A DNA stretch of 64,000 bases from Rhizobium gallicum bv. gallicum R602sp. GTDB lineage: Bacteria > Pseudomonadota > Alphaproteobacteria > Rhizobiales > Rhizobiaceae. Of the stretch, positions 26,189-36,031 are shown piece after piece. Made by a program: the position numbers and the translations under genes. The notes beneath the pieces are model-generated. The model searched no databases and was not told the origin of the DNA. It saw only the letters and a program-made list of their open reading frames with translations. The stretch lies in NCBI RefSeq assembly GCF_000816845.1, contig NZ_CP006880.1, positions 1,488,001 to 1,552,000 on the forward strand. Reading direction: 5' to 3'. How positions within the stretch are numbered: position 1 is the stretch's first letter; the number at the start of each line of letters is the position of its first letter.

Positions 26189-27271
26189 TCAATTCTCGAA
26201 GCGCTTGCCAACATTTCCGACAGTCTCCTTGGTCACGAGCTGGGCGCGCGTGTCGAGATTGGCGGCCGCGATACCGCGATCGATCTGCAGATAGAGTTGC
26301 ATGACCGGCCAGAAGCCTTGCAGGAATGGCTGCTGACCAAGCGCGCCGGTCAGGTCGCCGCTGTTCAACGCATCTTGCTGCGCGGGACCGAGGTCGAATC
26401 CATATGCGCAGATCTTGCCGGTCATGGCGGTCTGGGCGACCGCCTTGGCAAGGGCCGGCGTGAATACGTTGTTCCCGGCAAAGGCGCCAACCACGTCGCC
26501 GCGCGATTCAAACAGCGTGACGATACCGTTCACCGGATCATTCGGGTTGGTGTCGATGCCGGTGTTCTCCGGTCCTGCATCGACCTTGAAGTTCTCCAGC
26601 TTGCCTGCATCCTTGAGTCCTTTAACGATCGCGTTGAACGCCGACGTCACGCGATTGTTCACCTCGATGTTGCCCATCGCAGTCGACGAGGGCAGCACGA
26701 TCGACCCCTTCTCAATGCCTTTGTCCGCCAAGCACTTGACGAGTGCCTCGCCGGCAATTGCGGCAGCAGACGCATCCTGGCCGGTATGGCTGAGCTTACT
26801 GCGGTTGAGAATGGTCCCGTCGAAGGAATTTGTGGTGGCAACCGGGATACCCTTCGCTTCGGCGGCTTTGACGATGTCGTTGTAGGCGCCAGCCTGCGGC
26901 GTTGTCATGATCAATCCGTCGATCGTCGGGTCCTGCACGATCTGGTTCAGGATTTCAATCTCGCGGGCGGGGTCATCGGTCGGTGATTCAGAGCCGAGCA
27001 GCAGGACCTTGGCGCCGATCAGATTGCCGGCAACCGTTGCGCCGACATAGACCGGATCGAAGAACCCATTGCCAGCCGTGTGCGTTACAATTGCAAAGGT
27101 CAGATGGCCATCGGCGGAATGGAAATCCTTCGTGCCGGCAGCCTCCTTTGCGGCTTCATCGAAATTGTAGCCGCCAACGGCTTTCTCGACGCTGCCCGAT
27201 TGCGCGAAGGCATTCGAGACGCCAAGAGACACCGCCGCGGCCGATACCGCGAGCAACAAAATTCGCCTCAT
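26189..27271 (-). CDS. Sugar-type ABC importer periplasmic binding protein
   Basis: A 360-residue type I periplasmic binding protein of the LacI/ribose-binding family. A signal peptide ends near residue 23 (NAFA). The mature protein has HTAGNGFFDPVYVGA and DGLIMTTPQAGAYNDIVKAAEAKGIPVATTNS, typical of sugar binders. It is the first gene of the import operon, 79 bases before the fused permease. Ligand is unknown; family members bind pentoses, hexoses or polyols. Confidence 0.88.
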   Translation of the reverse strand: MRRILLLAVSAAAVSLGVSNAFAQSGSVEKAVGGYNFDEAAKEAAGTKDFHSADGHLTFAIVTHTAGNGFFDPVYVGATVAGNLIGAKVLLLGSESPTDDPAREIEILNQIVQDPTIDGLIMTTPQAGAYNDIVKAAEAKGIPVATTNSFDGTILNRSKLSHTGQDASAAAIAGEALVKCLADKGIEKGSIVLPSSTAMGNIEVNNRVTSAFNAIVKGLKDAGKLENFKVDAGPENTGIDTNPNDPVNGIVTLFESRGDVVGAFAGNNVFTPALAKAVAQTAMTGKICAYGFDLGPAQQDALNSGDLTGALGQQPFLQGFWPVMQLYLQIDRGIAAANLDTRAQLVTKETVGNVGKRFEN

Positions 27272-27630
27272 GATTGGTCCTCCCTGACCGGGGTCGGAAG
27301 GCCATTCGAGCGCACTTATCGAGTTGTTCGAATGCCCTCTTTCCCTATTTGCTAATATTCTAATATGCAGCGCAAATCACGCGGAAGTAAATGGCGAACT
27401 CATCATATTGGCGATTTTATTCAATCTCGAAGCGAGTCCGTTCACCGGGTTGAGAGAACGCGTCTGTCGGGCCGGTTGCGAACAATGCCAAGGGCTTGGG
27501 GTATCTTAGCGACGTCGTCAGGATCTCGGCTCATTGAGCAGGTTCGGCGATTGGAAGAGGCAACCCACCGGGAAGCCTAATTTGCCATCGGTGTGCTGAC
27601 AAAGCCTGGACGACCCCTTATGAATTGCGC
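27272..27630. other. Intergenic promoter region between sugar importer and hydrolase
   Basis: This stretch separates two divergent genes and should hold both promoters. An A+T-rich patch at about 27348-27370 contains two CTAATAT units. A plus-strand frame at 27365-27580 is arginine-rich without family resemblance, and I do not count it as a gene. No regulator gene for the importer is evident here. Confidence 0.5.
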
Positions 27631-28272
27631 ATGCAAAACGGCATTCTCATAAACGGCCCCGACGCCGCCGAGTTTACGATCCTGCTTGCTCATGGCGCCG
27701 GCGGTGCGATGGATTCGCCGTCGATGACGGCTGCGGCCGAAGCTCTGGCAGCCATTGGCTTTCGCGTCGCCAGGTTCGAATTTGCCTATATGGCGGTAAG
27801 GCGGACCTCCGAAGGCCGCAAGCCGCCGCCGCGCGCCGACAAGCTCATTGCCGAATATGGTGCCACAATCGAGCGGCTCGGCGTGCGCAGTCCTTTGATC
27901 ATCGGCGGAAAATCGATGGGCGGCCGCGTTGCCAGCATGATTGCCGACGACCTTTTCGCCAAAGGCAAGATCGCCGGCCTCATCTGCCTCGGCTATCCGT
28001 TCCATCCGCCGGGCAAGCCCGACGAGCTCCGCACAAAGCATCTCGAAACGCTGAAGACGCCGGCGCTGATCGTCCAGGGAACGCGAGACGTGTTCGGCAC
28101 TCGGCAGGAAGTCCAAAGCTACAAAATGTCCAACAAAATTGAACTCGTTTGGCTTGAAGACGGCGACCATGATCTGAGGCCGAGAAAGAAGATATCGGGC
28201 TTCTCACTGGCAGATCATCTGGCGAGCATGGCAGCGGCCGTCAAAACCTGGGCATCTGCGTTGGCACCGTAG
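27631..28272 (+). CDS. Alpha/beta hydrolase of the KANL3/Tex30 type
   Basis: A 213-residue hydrolase with an oxyanion motif LLAHGAGG, a nucleophile elbow GGKSMGGRVAS (Ser in GKSMGG), an acid in VQGTRDVFG and a catalytic-type His in GDHDL. These match the KANL3/Tex30 subgroup of short alpha/beta hydrolases, likely cytoplasmic because no signal peptide is seen. The substrate is unknown. I chose the ATG at 27631 over a TTG two codons upstream. It stands alone. Confidence 0.82.
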   Translation: MQNGILINGPDAAEFTILLAHGAGGAMDSPSMTAAAEALAAIGFRVARFEFAYMAVRRTSEGRKPPPRADKLIAEYGATIERLGVRSPLIIGGKSMGGRVASMIADDLFAKGKIAGLICLGYPFHPPGKPDELRTKHLETLKTPALIVQGTRDVFGTRQEVQSYKMSNKIELVWLEDGDHDLRPRKKISGFSLADHLASMAAAVKTWASALAP

Positions 28273-28470
28273 CCGCGATGTCCCTGAGCCGCGGGCTCAC
28301 CGTCGTGGGCCGCAGGCGATATACGCATAGCGAATCCCCTATACGGAAGCCGCAGGAAAGTGAACATTGAATTGTCGACCATAGGCACAAAGCATTGATG
28401 TTCAGCATTCGGCCGGGCAGGTTTTGGGGGTGAATGCGGCGGTCATGACGGCCGCCCGCTTGAGCATCGG

Positions 28471-28503
28471 CCGCCCATCGACCACCCCTATCTCGATGGG
28501 CGG
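28471..28503. terminator. Inverted repeat downstream of the araC-type gene
   Basis: A perfect 11-base inverted repeat, CCGCCCATCGA and its complement, with an 11-base loop. It lies about 70 bases past the stop of the convergent AraC-type gene and 200 bases past the hydrolase stop. No T tract follows on either strand, so it may be a bidirectional or Rho-assisted terminator. Confidence 0.4.
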
Positions 28504-28569
28504 TCTCCCGCAGAACGCCCGGTCAGATTTTTTCGATGGCCGGTAATGTGTCCTCAGCCGTCGTTCGCG

Positions 28570-29553
28570 TTAGCCTCTTGTAAACCGGCGCGTCTCCGTC
28601 GGCATTTCGCCGAAGGTTTCCCGGTAAAGGATGGAGAAGCGCCCGACATGCGTAAATCCCCACTGCCGGGCGATATCGGAGATGGAGACCCCATCCTGAC
28701 GGCCGAGAAGGAGGTTCTTTCGGGCACCCTCCAAACGAAGTTGGCGGAGATAGTTCAAGGGTGTCGTATTCTTGAACTGCTTGAATGCTGCCTGAAGGGC
28801 ACGGACGCTGACCCCCGCATCGCGCGCGATCTCATCGACGCTTACCGCCGTCGCAATGTTGGCCATCATATAGTCGATCGCGCGTTTCATCTGCCGCGGC
28901 ATTGCAGGCGAGACGGGGCGTTCCAGCAAAGCCGAATAGCGATGCGGAACGTTTTCGAGGAGCGCGACCATGATCGTGCGGAAGAAGAACTCCGTGGAAC
29001 GCGCTGAGATGGTGCCCGCCGGTTCGCTGATCAGACTATCCCAGAGCAACTGGGCCATCGCGGCGAGTTTCGCACCCGCACCCGAACGTGCATCGTACTC
29101 GGCAAAGAGTTCGATATCATGAATGACCGGCGAACAGAGAAGTTCGCTCAGCTGGCGGGTAACGGACTGGCGGCTGAAAGCTATACCGATATGGCTGCGT
29201 TCGCTGTGCAGCCTCAATAGATTGGCCTTTGAGAGGTCGGCGGCCAGCAGCGTGCCAGGCGCGGACGTCAACTGATGCCCGCCTCCGTCCATTTCCATCG
29301 CACCCGTTATCGGCACATAAAGCGCGTAGGCGTCCGGCGGCTCCGAGAAATTGATCTCCATGCCGGATTGGCAAAGCCCCGACCAGATGTCGAATTCTCC
29401 AACGGAGAAGTGGGTATCTTCCACCGATATCGTACTACTTCGGTCGATCGGGCTAACCCGAACCGGCTTCAACGTATTGGCATAGTGTTCGCGCAATTCG
29501 TCAACATCGGCGTCGAAGATGCAAGAACGGGAAGCGTGCAGGTTGCCCGTCAT
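28570..29553 (-). CDS. AraC-family transcriptional regulator
   Basis: A 327-residue regulator with an N-terminal AraC-binding-like region and a C-terminal AraC HTH pair at about 225-322. The second helix-turn-helix shows ISDIARQWGFTHVGRFSILYRETFGEMP, the standard AraC signature. The N-terminal part resembles the AraC_binding_2 type that senses small organic molecules. No target operon adjoins it, so its regulon cannot be assigned from the window. Confidence 0.9.
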   Translation of the reverse strand: MTGNLHASRSCIFDADVDELREHYANTLKPVRVSPIDRSSTISVEDTHFSVGEFDIWSGLCQSGMEINFSEPPDAYALYVPITGAMEMDGGGHQLTSAPGTLLAADLSKANLLRLHSERSHIGIAFSRQSVTRQLSELLCSPVIHDIELFAEYDARSGAGAKLAAMAQLLWDSLISEPAGTISARSTEFFFRTIMVALLENVPHRYSALLERPVSPAMPRQMKRAIDYMMANIATAVSVDEIARDAGVSVRALQAAFKQFKNTTPLNYLRQLRLEGARKNLLLGRQDGVSISDIARQWGFTHVGRFSILYRETFGEMPTETRRFTRG

Positions 29554-29883
29554 GGCCTAAACTGCTCCGGAACAACGCAAGCCCTCACGCCACTGCATAA
29601 GATGAGGCGACGTTTTGATCGAGGCAGCAGGACGGCCCCGCCGTGCAGAGATTCATGAAGAATGCGCCACTCTCCCCGGTTGACAAGTCCTCCTCCGACC
29701 TGTGCGGCTTCGCATGCATTAGTATTACTTTTGCACACATTAGTGTCTTCGTAAATGTCTGCCGAGATCAACGCATATCCAGAGAACGAATAGAATATCC
29801 GCTGTGCGTGGGATTGTCGTTTCAGTCTGGGTTGAAGGATGGGTCGAAAGGGTGAGACCCATTTTGCAGACATGATTTGAATT

Positions 29884-29952
29884 GGGCAGGAGTGAGCCCT
29901 ACGGCACCCTCCTCCCGCACCACCGTGCGTACGGCACCGTACACAGCGGTTC
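29884..29952 (-). mobile_element. Group II intron 3-prime tail (domains V and VI), remnant
   Basis: Read on the minus strand, the segment begins GAACCGCTGTGTACGG, then CCGTACGCACGGTGGT, which folds into the conserved domain V hairpin. A second hairpin follows, GGGAGGAG paired with CTCCTGCCC, like domain VI. It ends with AAT, fitting the AY end rule. No intact reverse transcriptase lies upstream, so this is a remnant. Assignment rests on the typical sequence and fold of bacterial intron ends. Confidence 0.6.
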
Positions 29953-30169
29953 ATCGAGCGCCTTTTGCATTGGAGCTCCCTGTTGGAGTGAGACTAGCCC
30001 GCGTTGCTTGAAAAAGGCCTTTCGGAAGGCATCTTTCATGCGCCTGGCCCCGGCATTCCACCAGGACCGCGGCCGTTGCCGGCCGATTCACATGCACTTC
30101 CCTTGACCTGCGTCACGCTGGACGCCGCAAATCCGCAGACGCGGCCACCACGCGTAATGCCTGGCGCAC

Positions 30170-30205
30170 ACATTCAAGGCCCGCAAAAGCGCGGGCCTTG
30201 AATGT
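30170..30205 (-). terminator. Perfect 15-base inverted repeat after the chemotaxis receptor gene
   Basis: Arms ACATTCAAGGCCCGC and its exact complement enclose a six-base loop. It starts 27 bases past the receptor stop on the minus strand. There is no T run, so it may be a Rho-assisted terminator or RNA-stabilising stem. Confidence 0.6.
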
Positions 30206-30231
30206 CATCTCCGGCACGCGGCGAGGGATTG

Positions 30232-32193
30232 TCAAAATTCCTCCCAATCCGCCGACACCGCAGCCGCGGCTCGGGGCTTCCCACCAGTGAACGCGGATGA
30301 AATTTTACGGATCATGGCAGCAGGCGCAGAGGGTCTCGGCAGGGGGGTGGGGCCCGCTTGACGGGCGGTCACCGACTTTGCACCATCGAAGCGGAACTTT
30401 GCCAGCTGTGCTGAAAGCGCTGCTGCTTCAGCTGCCAGTTTTTGTCCGGCGGCCGACGTCTGCTCGACCATGGCGGCGTTCTGCTGGGTCGATTGATCCA
30501 TCGCATTGACGGCATTGTTGATTTCCCTCAGAGCCGTCGACTGCTCCTTTGCCGATTCAACGATCGAATCGACATGCCGGTTGATCTCCTGCACTTCCAG
30601 GACGATTTCCGTCAGAGCCTTGCCTGTTTCGTCAACGAGCGCCACACCGGAGCGCACTTGTTCGGCAGATGTGTGGATCAATTGCTTGATTTCCTTGGCG
30701 GCCCTGGCGGAGCGCTGCGCCAATTCCCGCACTTCCTGCGCCACCACGGCAAAACCCTTGCCGGCCTCGCCCGCACGGGCCGCTTCAACGCCGGCATTGA
30801 GCGCCAGGAGATTCGTCTGGAAGGCGATTTCGTCGATGACGCTGATGATGTTGTTGATCTCGCTGGACGAACTTTCGATTTGTCCCATCGCAAGGACGGC
30901 GCGCTTGACGACGCCGCCCGATCGCTCGGCATTCTGCCGGGTCTTGGCAACCACAGTGCGCGCCTCCTCAGCGCGTGCAGTCGAGCCATTAACGGTTGCT
31001 GTAATCTCGTCGAGCGCGGCTGCAGTTTCTTCGAGGGACGCCGCCTGCTGTTCCGTGCGGCGAGCAAGGTCGTTGGAGGCCGTGCTGATTTCGGCTGCAC
31101 CAGCGTCGATCGAGAACGCGTTGCCGCCGATTGCCTTCAGGGATGACTGCAGCTTGTCGGCGGAATTGTTGAAGTTTATGCGCAGCGTGTCGAGCGCCGG
31201 ACCGAATGGCCGGACAATGCGGAAGGCGAGATCGCCGTCGGCCATTGCCTCAAGTGCCTGACCCAATTGCGCAACAGCATCGTTGGTTTCTGTTGCTGCA
31301 GCCTCACGCTCCCTCGCGGCGCCTTCGAGCTGCTCGCGTTCTGCAGCGGCGCGTCTCGCGTCATTCTCGGCCCGGCGCGTCGCCTGTGCACTGAGCGCGT
31401 CGCGCACGGCGCCGACGACGCGCGCAAGATCACCGATCTCGTCGCGGCGTATATCGAGCGTGGAATCGGCTGCGACCCCTTCTCCGCCAGCCATGTGCTG
31501 CAGTGCCGATTGCAACTTTGCGATCGGCCTCGTAATCGAGTGGCTTGCGAAAAAGGCCGCCACGATCGCCAATATGATGGCGCCGGCCAGTGAGCCGAAC
31601 GCCAAAGTCTGGAAACCGCTGGCGGACTGACGAACGTCGCCGCCGACCTTCTGGTTCAGGTTCTCCTGGTAATCGATGAATTTGTTGATGGCGCCGAGCC
31701 ACGCGACGAACAGCGGACGGGCCTGTTCAAGCAGGATTTTCTTTGCTTGCGCTCCATCGCCTTTTACCTGCAGATCGATGATCTGGGCAACGAGCGGATT
31801 GGTTTTCGATTGGATGTCGGCAATCTCATCAAGGATTGTCCTTTCCTCGGCCGAGGCGCCCACCGGGGAAGACACCATCGCCGCCATTTTTTTCTCGTTG
31901 ACGGCATAGGCCTCGGCCAGTTTCGCAATCAGTTCTATCGCTGCCTGCCGGTCTGCAGTTGCGTCGACCAGCGTAACATCCCGGATTGCAATAGCCCGGT
32001 CGTGGACGCTGCCGCGGTAATTGATGGCAAAGCGCTGCTTGACGCTGTTGACGTCGTTGATCTGGCCTAGATCGTTATTGATGATGTTGACCTCGGTCAC
32101 CGAATACTGGGTCAGCGCCAGCATCAGGAGAAGGAGGAAACCGAAGCCGATACCCAAGCGTGTTCCAATTCGAAAGCGGGTCATTTTCCTCAT
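30232..32193 (-). CDS. Methyl-accepting chemotaxis protein with C-terminal CheR tether
   Basis: A 653-residue receptor. A membrane segment near residues 13-32 is followed by a periplasmic four-helix-bundle type sensor (about 33-190), a second membrane segment (about 195-216), HAMP domains (about 217-345) and the cytoplasmic signalling hairpin. The hairpin tip reads [22 protein letters not shown]. The last residues are WEEF, similar to the NWETF tether that docks CheR or CheB. The ligand is unknown. The ATG at 32193 has GGAAG upstream. Confidence 0.94.
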   Translation of the reverse strand: MRKMTRFRIGTRLGIGFGFLLLLMLALTQYSVTEVNIINNDLGQINDVNSVKQRFAINYRGSVHDRAIAIRDVTLVDATADRQAAIELIAKLAEAYAVNEKKMAAMVSSPVGASAEERTILDEIADIQSKTNPLVAQIIDLQVKGDGAQAKKILLEQARPLFVAWLGAINKFIDYQENLNQKVGGDVRQSASGFQTLAFGSLAGAIILAIVAAFFASHSITRPIAKLQSALQHMAGGEGVAADSTLDIRRDEIGDLARVVGAVRDALSAQATRRAENDARRAAAEREQLEGAAREREAAATETNDAVAQLGQALEAMADGDLAFRIVRPFGPALDTLRINFNNSADKLQSSLKAIGGNAFSIDAGAAEISTASNDLARRTEQQAASLEETAAALDEITATVNGSTARAEEARTVVAKTRQNAERSGGVVKRAVLAMGQIESSSSEINNIISVIDEIAFQTNLLALNAGVEAARAGEAGKGFAVVAQEVRELAQRSARAAKEIKQLIHTSAEQVRSGVALVDETGKALTEIVLEVQEINRHVDSIVESAKEQSTALREINNAVNAMDQSTQQNAAMVEQTSAAGQKLAAEAAALSAQLAKFRFDGAKSVTARQAGPTPLPRPSAPAAMIRKISSAFTGGKPRAAAAVSADWEEF

Positions 32194-32753
32194 CAGTACT
32201 TCCAGTCAGATTTGGCCAGGTGCATGGCATTTGATATATAAGTAATTCACTACAAGTCTTAAATAACATTGAAGTATCGAGGAAAACGGAATTCTATCCT
32301 TCAAATGACCAGTCATAGTATAGCATATGGCGATCAGATTGTCACAAAATACAACGACAAGTTTTGCTTTGGAACCTAGACACTCCCGCAGCAGCCCGGC
32401 GCACCGTCGGAGCTTTCGATGGTGACATCGTTTCTCTCCATTTTCTGTGTCTGGCCTTCCTCGCCAATTTCTCGGCTGCAGCAATCACCTGCGGGAGGAT
32501 CGAAGACATGGCTAATTCAAGGATTCTCGTTGCCGGCTTGGTTGCTGACGAGACGCTCGCTCGCCGCCGAGCTGGTCGCTGACGCGATCGTGCGAGGAGG
32601 ATTTCTGCCGCTTGCCGCCTGAAACTTCAGTGCCGGACAACCGCAAGGAATTCGTTGATAGCGCGATGAGCGCCGACGCTGTCATGTCGCGTGCATGCCG
32701 TCAATGGATTGCAAACCAACTGCAGTGAGGCAGCGCCGACATCCATCAAAGCC
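32194..32753. other. Intergenic region upstream of the chemotaxis receptor
   Basis: This stretch holds the receptor promoter, which is A+T-rich at about 32225-32350. At 32509 a plus-strand ATG preceded by GGGAGGA opens only 24 codons, and the adjacent frame continues the same kind of sequence to 32622. That looks like a broken short gene, not a working one. Nothing else is clear. Confidence 0.4.
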
Positions 32754-33569
32754 TTAGCGAGGTTTGGACGCACTGATCGCGTAGCGATGCTGGAGGCCCC
32801 TGGAAAGCGCCTTGAAAAAGTTCCAGTGGTGGGCCTGCGCTTTGTGCACGTCCCGCAGGTTTTCATCGATCTCGACGTGTTCGAAACCGGCATTCTTCAA
32901 AAGTGCGGCGATCTTGTCCGCCCGCGCCCCCTTTGAGAAATAGACCCGCGACAGGATACTGCTATGGATCTCTGCCATACCCGGCGCATGCGCCGGATCC
33001 GCTTTCAAAAGTCCGCCGCCTTCGAGCAACTTCGTCAAACGCTTCACCAGCCGCTCGGCAAAATTGGCACTGACGAAATCGCCATCGACGATCAGCAGCG
33101 TTCCGCCAGGCTTCAGCACACGCATCCATTCCGCAAAGGCTTTTTCGGGATCGACCAGCGTCCACACCAGATGGCGGGTCACGATGACGTCGTAAGTGTC
33201 ATCCAATTCCATGGTGTTTTCGACATCAGCCATGCGGAAACTGATCATGCGGCCACGGCTCTTTGCTTTGGCACGGGCGCGTTCCAGCATCGGCTCGGCC
33301 CAGTCGAGGCCGGTCACCTCGAAACCGAGATCGTCCATGAGATGGGAAACGACGCCCGTGCCGCTCGCCAGGTCGAGCGCACGCCTGCCCTCTCCCGCCC
33401 CAAGATGCTTGACGATCAACCGATGCCAGGCGCTGCGCTCCGTTTCGGTGAAAATCTCGTGGCCCGGCGACTGGTCGAAGGATTCGGCCCTGGCCGACCA
33501 ATAGGCCTTGATCTCGTCACGAAGCCCGTAATTCTCGCCGCCCGCCACTTGCCCGTCCATTACCGTCAT
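32754..33569 (-). CDS. Class I SAM-dependent methyltransferase
   Basis: A 271-residue methyltransferase with the SAM-binding motif ALDLASGTGVVSH, an acidic residue after strand 2 (GLDWAEPML), and the post-motif PGGTLLIVDGDF. No signal peptide is seen. It is divergent from the iron-type importer at 33672, and a candidate IRO box lies between them. A role in siderophore or iron-related small-molecule modification is therefore possible but not proven. It could equally be a general small-molecule methyltransferase. Confidence 0.85.
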   Translation of the reverse strand: MTVMDGQVAGGENYGLRDEIKAYWSARAESFDQSPGHEIFTETERSAWHRLIVKHLGAGEGRRALDLASGTGVVSHLMDDLGFEVTGLDWAEPMLERARAKAKSRGRMISFRMADVENTMELDDTYDVIVTRHLVWTLVDPEKAFAEWMRVLKPGGTLLIVDGDFVSANFAERLVKRLTKLLEGGGLLKADPAHAPGMAEIHSSILSRVYFSKGARADKIAALLKNAGFEHVEIDENLRDVHKAQAHHWNFFKALSRGLQHRYAISASKPR

Positions 33570-33611
33570 GCCAGCCAGTCCCAGTTTGAAATTGTTCTAA
33601 TAGATATAACT

Positions 33612-33626
33612 TGACGATCATAATCA
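33612..33626. promoter_or_regulatory. Candidate IRO box (TGA-N9-TCA)
   Basis: TGACGATCATAATCA lies between the divergent methyltransferase and binding-protein genes. It fits the TGA-N9-TCA iron-responsive motif that RirA uses in rhizobia. It is 46 bases before the importer ATG and 43 before the methyltransferase start, so it could control both. The motif is short, so a chance match is possible. Confidence 0.5.
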
Positions 33627-33671
33627 TAAAATAATAGACGGCACTTCAAGTTTTCCACGGAGTGAATTTTA

Positions 33672-34802
33672 ATGCGCATTACAGGCAAAGCGGCCGTTCT
33701 TGCAATGGGCCTTGTCGTCACCGCCGTCTGGCCGGCCCTTGCCGACAAGATCACCGTGAAGGACGTGACCGGGCGCGAGGTCGAAGTGAACGCCCCGGTC
33801 AAGCATATGATCCTCGGCGAGGGCCGACAGATCTATTTCCTCGCAGCACTGGATAAGGAAGCCCCCTTCGAGCACGTCGTCGGGTGGCGCGACGACCTGC
33901 CGAAGGCAGACCCTGAATCCTACGATGCCTATCTTGCGAAGTATCCCGAGATTGCCAAGCTCCCGACCTTTGGTGGCATGAAGGACGGCACCTTCGATAT
34001 CGAACAGGCCGTCGCGCTGAAGCCCGACGTGATCTTGATGAACGTCGACGCGAAAACCGCCACCGAAGAAGCCGGATACATAGAAAAGCTCGGTAAAGTC
34101 GGAATTCCGCTCGTCTATGTCGACTTTCGCGAAAAGCCGATGGAAAACACCGAGCCCAGCATGCGCATCATGGGCAAGCTGATGGCCAAGGAAGCGCTCG
34201 CGGAAGATTTCATCAAGTTCCGCGCCGACAGTATCAAGCGCGTGACTGACGCGCTTCACAAGGCCAATCCACCGAAGCCCGTCGTCTTTGTCGAACGCGC
34301 GGGAGGCTACTCCGAGGATTGCTGCATGTCCTTCGGCAACGAAAATTTCGGCAAGATGGTCGAAATTGCCGGCGGTACCAACATGGCCAAGGATATCATC
34401 CCCGGCACGTTCGGAACGGTCAATCCCGAGCAGATCATTGCTTCCAATCCGGACCAGATCATCGTTACCGGCGGCAACTGGGACAAATATGTGCCCGGCG
34501 GTGCCTGGGTTGGCGTTGGCTATGGCGCTGATCTGAAGGAAGCCCGTCGCAAACTCGAAGCCCTGACCAAGCGTCCTGCCTTTACTGGCGTCACGGCGGT
34601 GGCCGATCATAACGTTCATGCCATCTGGCACCAGTTCTACAACAACCCTTACCAGTTCGTCGCCATCCAGGAGATCGCGAAGTGGCTCCATCCGGAATTG
34701 TTTGCCGATCTCGATCCTGAGGCGACCTTCAAGGAATTGCATGCCCGCTTCCTGCCGCTCGACTACAAGCCGGGATATTTCGTTTCCCTGAAGGACGAAT
34801 GA
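33672..34802 (+). CDS. Iron/siderophore-type ABC importer binding protein 1
   Basis: A 376-residue type III periplasmic binding protein (FecB/BtuF fold) with a signal peptide ending near residue 24 (ALAD). It shows ILGEGRQIYFLAAL near the start and a late WLHPELFADLDPEATFKE segment. A Cys-Cys pair lies at residues 217-218 (SEDCCMSFG). It is followed closely by a paralogue and by FecCD/FecE-like genes. The ligand is probably a siderophore, heme or other metal chelate, which is inferred from family and the IRO-like motif upstream. Confidence 0.85.
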   Translation: MRITGKAAVLAMGLVVTAVWPALADKITVKDVTGREVEVNAPVKHMILGEGRQIYFLAALDKEAPFEHVVGWRDDLPKADPESYDAYLAKYPEIAKLPTFGGMKDGTFDIEQAVALKPDVILMNVDAKTATEEAGYIEKLGKVGIPLVYVDFREKPMENTEPSMRIMGKLMAKEALAEDFIKFRADSIKRVTDALHKANPPKPVVFVERAGGYSEDCCMSFGNENFGKMVEIAGGTNMAKDIIPGTFGTVNPEQIIASNPDQIIVTGGNWDKYVPGGAWVGVGYGADLKEARRKLEALTKRPAFTGVTAVADHNVHAIWHQFYNNPYQFVAIQEIAKWLHPELFADLDPEATFKELHARFLPLDYKPGYFVSLKDE

Positions 34803-34894
34803 GCATGACTAACCGGGCCGACGGCGCACAAGCGCACCGTCGGCCCGACATTTTCTCACCGGCGCGCGAATTTCGCGTCGATAAGGAGCCTCCC

Positions 34895-36031
34895 ATGCGG
34901 TTTTCTGCCATCCGACACATCGCAGCCATCCTGCTTGGCCTGGTTGCGGCGCCCGCGACAGCAGCCGAGATCACCGATGTCGCGGGCCGCACGCTAAAGA
35001 TCGACCTGCCGGCAAAACGCATCATCGTTGGCGAGGCACGGCAGATCCACGTCATCGCCGCCCTTAAGGGTGACAAGACTTTCGATCAGATTGTCGGCTG
35101 GCGCGATGATCTGATCAAAAAGGATCCAGACAGTTACACAGCCTATGTCGAGGCATTTCCGCAGATTGCCGACCTGCCACGTTTCGGTTACCTGCCCCAG
35201 GGTGCGTTCAGCCTCGAAGCGGCAATTGCGCTCTCGCCCGACGTCATCACCCTCAATCTTGAAGCGCAAAAGTCAGCCACGGATAGCGGCTTTGAGGAAA
35301 AGGCGGCCGCCGCCGGCATAAAGATCGTCTATCTCGATTTTCGCCTCGATCCGGTTCGCAACACCGAGGCGTCGATCGAACTGCTCGGTCGCCTTTTCGG
35401 CGCCGAAGACCGAGCCAAGGAATTTATTGCCTATCGGCGCGCGCAAATCGCCCGCGTGACCGACAGGCTCGCAACGATCAAGGACCTGAAACGCCCGAAG
35501 GTCTTTGTCGAACGGGCGCCGGGTATTTCCGGGGAAAACAACTGCTGCCGCACCTTCGGACCGGTCAATTTCGGCGCCATGGTGGAAGAAGCCGGTGGCC
35601 ATAATGTCGCATCAGATGTTATTGCCACGACCTTCGGCGATCTCAACCCCGAACAGCTTGTCGTGTCCGATCCCGAACATGTGATCGTCACTGGCTCGAA
35701 CTGGGCAGCCGAATCCGACATCAACCAGTTTGTGCCCGTGGGCCGCGACGTGGACATGTCGCTTGCCCGCGACAGGCTCGCAAAACTGATGACGCGCGCC
35801 CCCTTTCCGGCGCTAAAGGCTGTTAGGAGCGGACAAGTTCACGCCGTGTGGCATCAGTTTTATGGCGCGCCATACGAGTTCTATCCGATCCAGCAATTTG
35901 CCAAATGGCTTCACCCCGAGCTGTTTGCCGATGTCGATCCCGATCAAACATTCAAGGAATTCCATGAGAGGTTTCTTCCCGTGACCTTCAAGCCTGGCTA
36001 TTTCGTATCGCTGGAACGGGGATCAAACTGA
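34895..36031 (+). CDS. Iron/siderophore-type ABC importer binding protein 2
   Basis: A 378-residue paralogue of the preceding protein, with a signal peptide ending near residue 23 (ATAAE). Shared segments include GEARQIHVIAALKGD, VFVERAPGIS and WLHPELFADVDPDQTFKE. The Cys-Cys pair is again at residues 217-218 (NNCCRTFG). I chose the ATG at 34895 because AAGGAG precedes it and it gives a good signal peptide; the open frame from 34799 does not. Its stop overlaps the permease start (TGATG). Confidence 0.85.
   Translation: MRFSAIRHIAAILLGLVAAPATAAEITDVAGRTLKIDLPAKRIIVGEARQIHVIAALKGDKTFDQIVGWRDDLIKKDPDSYTAYVEAFPQIADLPRFGYLPQGAFSLEAAIALSPDVITLNLEAQKSATDSGFEEKAAAAGIKIVYLDFRLDPVRNTEASIELLGRLFGAEDRAKEFIAYRRAQIARVTDRLATIKDLKRPKVFVERAPGISGENNCCRTFGPVNFGAMVEEAGGHNVASDVIATTFGDLNPEQLVVSDPEHVIVTGSNWAAESDINQFVPVGRDVDMSLARDRLAKLMTRAPFPALKAVRSGQVHAVWHQFYGAPYEFYPIQQFAKWLHPELFADVDPDQTFKEFHERFLPVTFKPGYFVSLERGSN

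Larger units (their letters stand above)
29554..30231. other. Intergenic region with intron tail and terminator
   Basis: No protein gene is supported. The stretch holds the promoter side of the araC-type gene, a group II intron 3-prime tail (about 29884-29952, minus strand) and a 15-base perfect inverted repeat at 30170-30205 after the chemotaxis receptor gene. The 29955-30110 part contains broken frames that could be decayed intron coding sequence. Confidence 0.5.

Noticed and set aside
27365..27580. Plus-strand frame in the sugar importer promoter region that might be a regulator fragment
   Set aside because: I could not match it to any regulator family, so a remnant call would be a guess.
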